Of a stretch of 64,000 nucleotides of DNA, positions 59,037 to 64,000 are shown one piece after another (position 1 is the stretch's first letter; the number at the start of each line of letters is the position of its first letter). The position numbers and the translations under genes were made by a program. The stretch is from Spirochaeta sp. UBA5339. GTDB lineage: Bacteria; Spirochaetota; Spirochaetia; DSM-2461. The DNA lies in NCBI GenBank assembly GCA_002408085.1, contig DHQL01000016.1:31395-95394 (forward strand). Direction: 5' to 3'. The notes beneath the pieces were generated by a model. That model did no database searches. It was not told where the DNA came from and saw only the letters and a program-made list of their open reading frames with translations.

Positions 59037-60244
59037 TATTTCACCTCCTTGTAGTATCTGTCTTCCAGACTCACAAACTCGGGGAGCCCGGAAACTAAGG
59101 GTCTGATATAGTCCATAAAAGCGGGAGTCACATCGTTCCCCCTTTCGTTGATATAATCATCGGGCATGGCCTTCGCCCTGACCGCCACATCCTGAAGGGG
59201 GGCGCTGCCAAGAGAGAAGGAACCATCCTCCTGCCGCTCTATGGTCACCATTACACCGCTTGTTCCATCTGCCGCCAGCCTGACGGCTTCCTTACCGCAG
59301 CGGTAAGCCAGGTCCAGATCCAGCTCCTCGGCCCTGTCAAAGGCGCTCATAATCAGGGATTCCGTTATCTGAAACTCTCCCCTTGCTCCATCCAGACCGG
59401 AGGAGAGAATCTTGTGAATATTCAGGGCCACACTGGCCCCTCCCATGGCGCCGAACTCGGTATTGTTGAACTTGTCCTTTGACTCGGCGGCGCTTACGGG
59501 AGTCCCGTCGGCGTAAAGAAGCCCCTCACTGACAACAATGGAGACCCAGCCGTACTTCTCGATACAGCTTCTGGCATCTTCCAGCATCTTTTCGGGATCC
59601 AATGGGCGCTCGGGACAGTAGATCAGGTGGGGAGCATCCCCCTCTTTCCTTCTGGCCGCAGCCGTAGACGCCGCAAGCCAGCCCGCCTCCCGGCCTATGG
59701 TCTGGTAGACAACAAACTGGTCTACCTTTTTCATATCCTTAGCCAGAACTCCCGCCTGAAGAACATTGAGAATATTGCTTCTGGCTGCCGAGGGAAATCC
59801 GGGGGTGAAATCGGTGCCGAAAAGATCGTTGTCCACGGTCTTGGGAACCCCCACACCCATCAGCTCATAGCCCTCTGACCGGCAGTAGGCCTCAAGGCGA
59901 TGGATCGTATCCATTGTGTCATTGCCGCCGATCAGGAAGAAGTAGCGGATATCATACTTCTTCAGCACTTCCAGAATCCGGGGAAAATCACTGTCTGTCA
60001 GCTTGTGACGGGAAGAGCCCAGGGCCGATGAGGGTGTAGTTCTCAGCCCCTTTATCACCTCGGGACTCTGGGCCCCAAGATCATAAAACCTCTCTGCCAT
60101 AAATCCCTCTATACCGTAGTTCATACCCAGAACGGCAGTTATGGCCTCCTGACTGAGGGCCTCCTCAATGACTCCTGCCAGACTGGAATTGATGACCGAA
60201 GTGGGCCCTCCGGACTGACCGATTACAGCTTTACCTTTAAGCAC
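59036..60244 (-). CDS. pfp: Phosphofructokinase, pyrophosphate-dependent type
   Basis: 402 residues. GQSGGPTSVINSSLAGVIEE (phosphate loop), FFLIGGNDTMDTIHRLE and GVPKTVDNDLFGTDFTPGFP are the PFK motifs. The residue after the GG(D/N) pair is Asp rather than Gly, and the PKTVDND Lys is present; both features go with PPi use instead of ATP, as is common in spirochaetes. It converts fructose 6-phosphate to the bisphosphate. Three bases separate it from the ROK regulator gene. Confidence 0.85.
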   Translation of the reverse strand: MLKGKAVIGQSGGPTSVINSSLAGVIEEALSQEAITAVLGMNYGIEGFMAERFYDLGAQSPEVIKGLRTTPSSALGSSRHKLTDSDFPRILEVLKKYDIRYFFLIGGNDTMDTIHRLEAYCRSEGYELMGVGVPKTVDNDLFGTDFTPGFPSAARSNILNVLQAGVLAKDMKKVDQFVVYQTIGREAGWLAASTAAARRKEGDAPHLIYCPERPLDPEKMLEDARSCIEKYGWVSIVVSEGLLYADGTPVSAAESKDKFNNTEFGAMGGASVALNIHKILSSGLDGARGEFQITESLIMSAFDRAEELDLDLAYRCGKEAVRLAADGTSGVMVTIERQEDGSFSLGSAPLQDVAVRAKAMPDDYINERGNDVTPAFMDYIRPLVSGLPEFVSLEDRYYKEVK

Positions 60245-60246
60245 TT

Positions 60247-61359
60247 TTATCTCTCCTCTTTATGGTGTAGAACCTCTTCCCAGCCCCCGCGGTAGAGGGC
60301 GTCATCATTGAATCCGGGAAGAGTAAATATTGTTTTCGCAAAGAATGAAGCGGCACCCCGGGCCACCTCCCAGACACCCTTGCCTGAAAAGGTCCAGGGC
60401 CTGGAGAGCAGTTCCTTCAGAGCCGGTTCAAAAAGGGCCCTGTGGAATGAGAAATCTCCTCCCAGAATCAGGATCTCCGGATCAAGCACGGAAATTACCG
60501 GTTCCAGGGAGGAAAAGAGGGTCCGGCAGTACTCCAGAGCCTCTTCGGAACTCCTGTCTTTCAGGTTCCGGAGCACCAGACTCCGTCCGTCTGCACTCCC
60601 TCCGGCTGCAGGCAGCTCACCTGCGGCATAGTTGGAGCCATGGTAAACAGAACCCCTTGAAACGATGCCCATCCCCACTTCCTGGTCCCAGTTCCGGCTT
60701 TCGGGACTGGAATGAAACTCAAGAAGCATACAGAGCAGATTTCCTCCGAACTCCTTCCTCTCCTCAATCTCTCCCCAGGCAAAGCAGTTGGCGTCGTTTT
60801 CGATAAGAACGGGAATACCCAGTGCTTCATAAAGCTCTTCTGCCAATGGTAGGCTGGATATTTCAAGAGGTCTGGATTCTATCACGATCCCCCTGTGCGG
60901 GTTAATCCGGCCGGGAAGTCCGATTCCCGCTCCGCAGATCCGGCAGCCGAACTTTTTTTCCAGGATTTCAATATGTTCCTTTACGACCCTGATAAATTCC
61001 GATCTGCCGTAGCTCACCGTATCAACCTGCTTATGGTAGACAGCCTCACCTGAGAGTGTGCAGAGGGTAATGCGGATAAAACGGCTCTGCCACTCAATCC
61101 CCAGCAGATAAAAGGGAGTGAGCTTCAATCCGATGGGCCTTCTGCCTCCCCTGCCGGAAGCTGAGGGAAGCTGCTCTTCTGCCACAAAACCCGAAGCAAG
61201 AAGATCATTGACAATATGGGTAAGTGTCGACCTGTTCAGGCCGAGGGCTTCGGCCGCTTCAATCCGGCTGACTCCGGGCCGTGTCCTGATAAGATCCATG
61301 GTTCTGCAGCGGTTTATTTTCCCCTCCTGAACCTTGTTTGCTGTCATACTCTCTGCCAT
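60247..61359 (-). CDS. ROK-family transcriptional repressor (NagC/XylR type)
   Basis: 370 residues. A winged helix-turn-helix at about 15-75 (GVSRIEAAEALGLNRSTLTH, IVNDLLASGFVAEEQ) precedes the ROK sugar-binding domain (CGAGIGLPGRINPHRGIVIE, LIENDANCFAWGEIEERKEF). The usual ROK zinc motif of kinases (CxCGxxGC) is not visible, in line with a regulator. ATG 61359 was used; ATG 61347 is an alternative. It heads the operon with the PFK, deacetylase and SIS genes, and the operator at 61401-61421 covers its promoter start, so it probably represses itself until a sugar ligand binds. Confidence 0.85.
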   Translation of the reverse strand: MAESMTANKVQEGKINRCRTMDLIRTRPGVSRIEAAEALGLNRSTLTHIVNDLLASGFVAEEQLPSASGRGGRRPIGLKLTPFYLLGIEWQSRFIRITLCTLSGEAVYHKQVDTVSYGRSEFIRVVKEHIEILEKKFGCRICGAGIGLPGRINPHRGIVIESRPLEISSLPLAEELYEALGIPVLIENDANCFAWGEIEERKEFGGNLLCMLLEFHSSPESRNWDQEVGMGIVSRGSVYHGSNYAAGELPAAGGSADGRSLVLRNLKDRSSEEALEYCRTLFSSLEPVISVLDPEILILGGDFSFHRALFEPALKELLSRPWTFSGKGVWEVARGAASFFAKTIFTLPGFNDDALYRGGWEEVLHHKEER

Positions 61360-61363
61360 CCCC

Positions 61364-61393
61364 GGCCTATCGGAACAACATCCTCGATAGGCC
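61364..61393 (-). promoter_or_regulatory. Leader hairpin next to the ROK gene start
   Basis: GGCCTATCG (61364-61372) and CGATAGGCC (61385-61393) form a perfect nine-base stem with a twelve-base loop that ends four bases before the start codon. It would cover the ribosome site and may reduce translation of the regulator. Confidence 0.5.
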
Positions 61394-61400
61394 GCCTTTG

Positions 61401-61451
61401 TTTGTTGATTGTTTCAACAAACAATATAGGGGATAAAGAAAGGCCTGTCAA
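61401..61451 (-). promoter_or_regulatory. Promoter and palindromic operator of the ROK operon
   Basis: TTGACA (61451-61446) and TATATT (61428-61423) are 17 bases apart on the minus strand. Directly downstream, TTTGTTGA (61401-61408) and TCAACAAA (61414-61421) form a perfect palindrome with a five-base spacer that spans the expected transcription start near 61416. This layout is that of a repressor operator, most likely for the ROK protein. Confidence 0.75.
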
Positions 61452-61474
61452 GTTTTATCCTGACAGACCTTTTT
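61441..61474. terminator. Terminator after the mutarotase-like gene
   Basis: AGGCCTGTCA (61441-61450) pairs with TGACAGACCT (61461-61470), nine of ten bases, around a ten-base loop. On the minus strand it is followed by TTCTTTA. One arm is shared with the -35 element of the ROK promoter. Confidence 0.65.
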
Positions 61475-61489
61475 CATTCGGAAATTATA

Positions 61490-62701
61490 TCAGCCGAGAG
61501 AGGACAGATCAGCCTCTCCCCGGATCTCCACTTTTTTACCGGAGCGGCCGGTTATCACGATTCCCGCGCCGCCGGCCTGAACATCGGCAATCCCCTCATC
61601 CAGGGCATCTCCCTCATAGCTGAAGAATGCGGTGGCGTAGTCCTGAACCCTGCTCTCCCCCGGTTTCAGGACAATATGGGTTTTGTTGCCCAGGAATTCG
61701 GGGTGCTCCAGGGATTCCTGCAGGCCGTTGGCAAAGTAGTTCAGCCCGCATTCGGCGCCGAAGCACCAGGAACGGTCGGTGCCGCCGTCTTCGGGAGCCC
61801 AGGGACGGAAGGGCCTGCCGCCGAAGTTGTACCAGTAGCTGTAGAAGTTGATGGGGATACTGGAATCATCTAACGCCTCAGGCCCCTTGAACCACTCCAG
61901 GTAGACCAGCTTCTGCATGGGGTTCACAATGGAGCTCCAGCCAAGGGAGCAGTCCGAAGGCACAGCACAGGTGACAAAATCCGTATAACCAATCTGACCG
62001 GGTACAATGCTGCCGTCGGCGGTTCCGCCGGCTCTTAGGGGAACTTTCTTCAACGAGGAGAAGACAGAACCCGGCTCAAAGCGACCGGTATCGTCAAATT
62101 CGGTCCCCAGAGGGGGAACGGCAAACTGACGGGCGTTGTTGTCGATACGGCAGCCGGTCTCCAGGAAGGGCGCTCCCACCGTATTGTGCCAGGTGCAGTT
62201 GACTGCTTCATCCTTGTCTGAATCATTAATAACGGTCAGCCTGGTGTAGTGAACGGGCTGATCCTTGAGGATCATATCGGTCTTCCTGTAGTTCAGACTG
62301 TGGGAGGTAACATTCAGACTCCACTCCACCGATGCTTTTTTATCATCCTCATGCAGAGAATCGGCACTCCAGTCATAAAGGGCGGTAAAACCGTGGGGAG
62401 GAAGTTCTCTTCCGTCCTTCAGAACATGGCCGGGACCGACATTGGGGCAGCAGGGAAAATTACCTGCAATATCATAGAGAAGAGGCACCTTCCAGTACTC
62501 TTCATGAAACTCGGGGTCCCACTCCTGTCCGCTATTGCTTCTGAACCAGGGATTCCAGTGAGCGTTGACCCAGGCCTCTCCCTTTTTCACACTGAGTTCC
62601 GGAATCATTCCCTTGGCACTGTTCACAACAACACGGAACTTATCCTGTTCCAGAAGAACCGAATCACGGTTTCCGATATCCAGATATTTTCTGCTTTTCA
62701 T
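61490..62701 (-). CDS. Galactose-mutarotase-like fold protein
   Basis: 403 residues, soluble. The beta-sandwich pattern (FRVVVNSAKGMIPELSV, ELPPHGFTALYDWSADSL, HYTRLTVINDSDKDEAVNCT, TWHNTVGAPFL) resembles aldose epimerase-like proteins, including the 'HG' entry and the 'N.S....' strand, but it is longer than mutarotase and no catalytic pair was assigned. It follows the mannitol-phosphate dehydrogenase-like gene by 28 bases and ends at a terminator, so it probably handles the same sugar. Confidence 0.6.
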   Translation of the reverse strand: MKSRKYLDIGNRDSVLLEQDKFRVVVNSAKGMIPELSVKKGEAWVNAHWNPWFRSNSGQEWDPEFHEEYWKVPLLYDIAGNFPCCPNVGPGHVLKDGRELPPHGFTALYDWSADSLHEDDKKASVEWSLNVTSHSLNYRKTDMILKDQPVHYTRLTVINDSDKDEAVNCTWHNTVGAPFLETGCRIDNNARQFAVPPLGTEFDDTGRFEPGSVFSSLKKVPLRAGGTADGSIVPGQIGYTDFVTCAVPSDCSLGWSSIVNPMQKLVYLEWFKGPEALDDSSIPINFYSYWYNFGGRPFRPWAPEDGGTDRSWCFGAECGLNYFANGLQESLEHPEFLGNKTHIVLKPGESRVQDYATAFFSYEGDALDEGIADVQAGGAGIVITGRSGKKVEIRGEADLSSLG

Positions 62702-62729
62702 AAATTCTCCTTCTTTATCTATCGCCCTG

Positions 62730-63851
62730 TCAGTTCAGGGAATACTCGTGGGCCATCTCTCCTAAACCGGCCTTCTCATACCTTTCGGAGATCTCCCTGT
62801 CCGCCTCATCGGCATCAAAGTGATTTCCGAAGGAGAGGGCCGCCTCAAAGATTTTCAGAAACAGATCCTCTTCAAGGCCGTGCTTTCTTACAAGACTCAA
62901 AGTCCCCGCAAGCCTGTCGCCGGGAGCAAGCTTCCTGCCCAGATCACGGCCCACACGCTGCACCGTATCTCCCAGGGCCCGGTTCCTGAAACGGCTGATC
63001 AGATCATTAACATGGTCTGCAATATCCTCTAAACTGAACACCCCCGGGTATTCCCGCAGTAGGGCTTCTCCGCTGATCATCATAGCACGGCTGACATCAT
63101 CACGCAGTTCTTTATCCTCAAGAACCTCCCAGATCATCTTCCGCACCGGAAAGCGGCTGCGCCCCAGCCAGGCTGCAGCGGCATGACCCATATTGTGGAT
63201 ATAGAGCTTTCTGTCCATATAGGCCTCAATGGGTGATACAGGCTTTATATATTCCGACTCGGGGATGGAGTTTTTGAATCCGTCCCTGTCAAGAATCAGA
63301 CTGCTGTACTCCTCGGCAAAAAGCCTTAAGGGGTCCTCTCTTCTCTGCTCATCTCTGAGGAGGGGAACCATCTTACCTATACTGGCTGCCACAAGGCCGG
63401 GCATTTTCTCGTCAGGAAAATCAGGGGCCAGATTCTTTTTCATATGAGTACGGAAAAATTCGGCTGCATCGGGGATATTCTCGGCCATTACAATATCAAA
63501 ACCTCCCGGGCCGCCGGATTTCCAGCGCTCCTCCAGAACAGATGCTACCCTTGCGCATACGGCCGGTGCTCCTCTCATCCCCACCGAAGTAATTACAAGA
63601 TCCGTTTCAAGAAGAGAGTGATGGAGGGCCTCACTGTCCGACAGATTCAGGGTCCTGAATCCCGTGACCCACCTGTCTTCAGTACCCCGATCCCGACAGG
63701 TTGTAATCTTGTACTTCCCGGCCCTCTCCAGAGCATCCAGTAGATTTCCGTCGATATCTGCAATTGTCAACACATAGCCTGCATCCTGGAATACAGGGAC
63801 CATAAAGGAGCGGCCGATATTGCCGCCGCCGAAAAGGAGGGCTTTTTTCAT
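62730..63851 (-). CDS. mtlD: Mannitol-1-phosphate 5-dehydrogenase-like protein
   Basis: 373 residues. NAD-binding LLFGGGNIGRSFMVPVFQDA at the N-terminus, an ENIPDAAEFFR-type substrate loop, and a helical C-terminal domain containing KLYIHNMGHAAAAWLG, the mannitol dehydrogenase family signature region. It would oxidise a sugar-alcohol phosphate to the ketose phosphate, for example mannitol 1-phosphate to fructose 6-phosphate, which the PPi-phosphofructokinase encoded nearby could use. The start overlaps the upstream stop as ATGA. Confidence 0.8.
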   Translation of the reverse strand: MKKALLFGGGNIGRSFMVPVFQDAGYVLTIADIDGNLLDALERAGKYKITTCRDRGTEDRWVTGFRTLNLSDSEALHHSLLETDLVITSVGMRGAPAVCARVASVLEERWKSGGPGGFDIVMAENIPDAAEFFRTHMKKNLAPDFPDEKMPGLVAASIGKMVPLLRDEQRREDPLRLFAEEYSSLILDRDGFKNSIPESEYIKPVSPIEAYMDRKLYIHNMGHAAAAWLGRSRFPVRKMIWEVLEDKELRDDVSRAMMISGEALLREYPGVFSLEDIADHVNDLISRFRNRALGDTVQRVGRDLGRKLAPGDRLAGTLSLVRKHGLEEDLFLKIFEAALSFGNHFDADEADREISERYEKAGLGEMAHEYSLN

Positions 63852-64000
63852 ACTCCCCCCTCCATTACAGCCTCTCCATCCATCGCGGGCAGAATACGGC
63901 TGAAATAATCAGTGCGGATCGGCTTCATCAGGGCCTCTTTCTCTCCGGGACGGGACTCTACAAAACAGCCTCCCTTTGAGTAGAGCGCCAGACCTCCGGC
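63848..64000 (-). CDS. 3' end of an unidentified gene of the sugar operon (partial)
   Basis: The last 50 codons end in TGA at 63850-63848, overlapping the mtlD-like start. The fragment contains GGLALYSKGGCFVESRPGEK and ends PAMDGEAVMEGGV. No family could be assigned; a sugar kinase or phosphosugar enzyme would suit the context. Confidence 0.6.
   Translation of the reverse strand, partial: AGGLALYSKGGCFVESRPGEKEALMKPIRTDYFSRILPAMDGEAVMEGGV

Overview
The window looks like a chromosomal segment of a free-living spirochaete (Spirochaetales; exact genus not resolvable by eye). The clues are the gene orders rpsB-tsf-frr-uppS-cdsA-dxr-rseP and rpsF-ssb-rpsR-DUF2232-rplI-dnaB, a pyrophosphate-type phosphofructokinase, and many exported proteins with relaxed lipoboxes. 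The assignment is an inference from gene content.

Layout. 1-0.8 kb: end of an unidentified gene and a TRIC/UPF0126 membrane protein. 1.0-3.5 kb: a broken patch with an AbiEi antitoxin, an AbiEii toxin gene interrupted by a nonsense codon, and a decayed integrase-type transposase. 3.8-8.3 kb: an AT-rich cargo island with an exported beta-propeller protein, a decayed 3' fragment, an M15-type peptidase effector and a DUF4157 (eCIS core domain) metalloprotease. 8.3-31.7 kb: one long leftward operon for a phage-tail-like contractile injection system (CIS). It has gp25, baseplate J, cap-like protein, two sheaths, two tubes, LysM adaptor, gp27-like hub, tail protein I, tail-assembly protein, DUF6760 protein and AAA+ ATPase. 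31.7-32.1 kb: divergent regulatory region. 32.1-40.6 kb: rightward operon with a LuxR-type regulator, two gp5-like spike proteins (one with a PAAR-like tip), a 1070-residue candidate effector, an ankyrin lipoprotein (candidate immunity protein) and a small membrane protein. 40.9-42.7 kb: HD-GYP phosphodiesterase. 42.8-57.1 kb: housekeeping genes. 57.2-64 kb: a sugar/amino-sugar catabolic cluster with a ROK regulator.

The outstanding feature is the CIS locus. Besides the standard eCIS parts it contains two sets of genes that such loci do not normally carry. One is a Ycf46-like AAA+ ATPase with DUF2997, DUF1257 (Ycf35-like) and a small radical-SAM activase-like protein. The other is an envelope set: an exported 447-residue protein, a lipoprotein, a membrane-anchored vWA protein and a cytosolic FHA protein. 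Together they suggest a contractile machine that is docked at, or sensed through, the cell envelope rather than simply released, with its own redox/AAA maturation module. Its core is GC-rich and is flanked on both sides by AT-rich exchangeable cargo. The left cargo carries a decayed duplicate of the current effector's 3' end. On the right, base composition changes inside the spike gene itself.

Several start codons in the locus are unusual: an apparent AUA start for the DUF6760 gene, an apparent CUG start for the LuxR regulator, and several TTG/GTG starts. All function calls come from reading the translated sequence and from memory of protein families; no database search was run.
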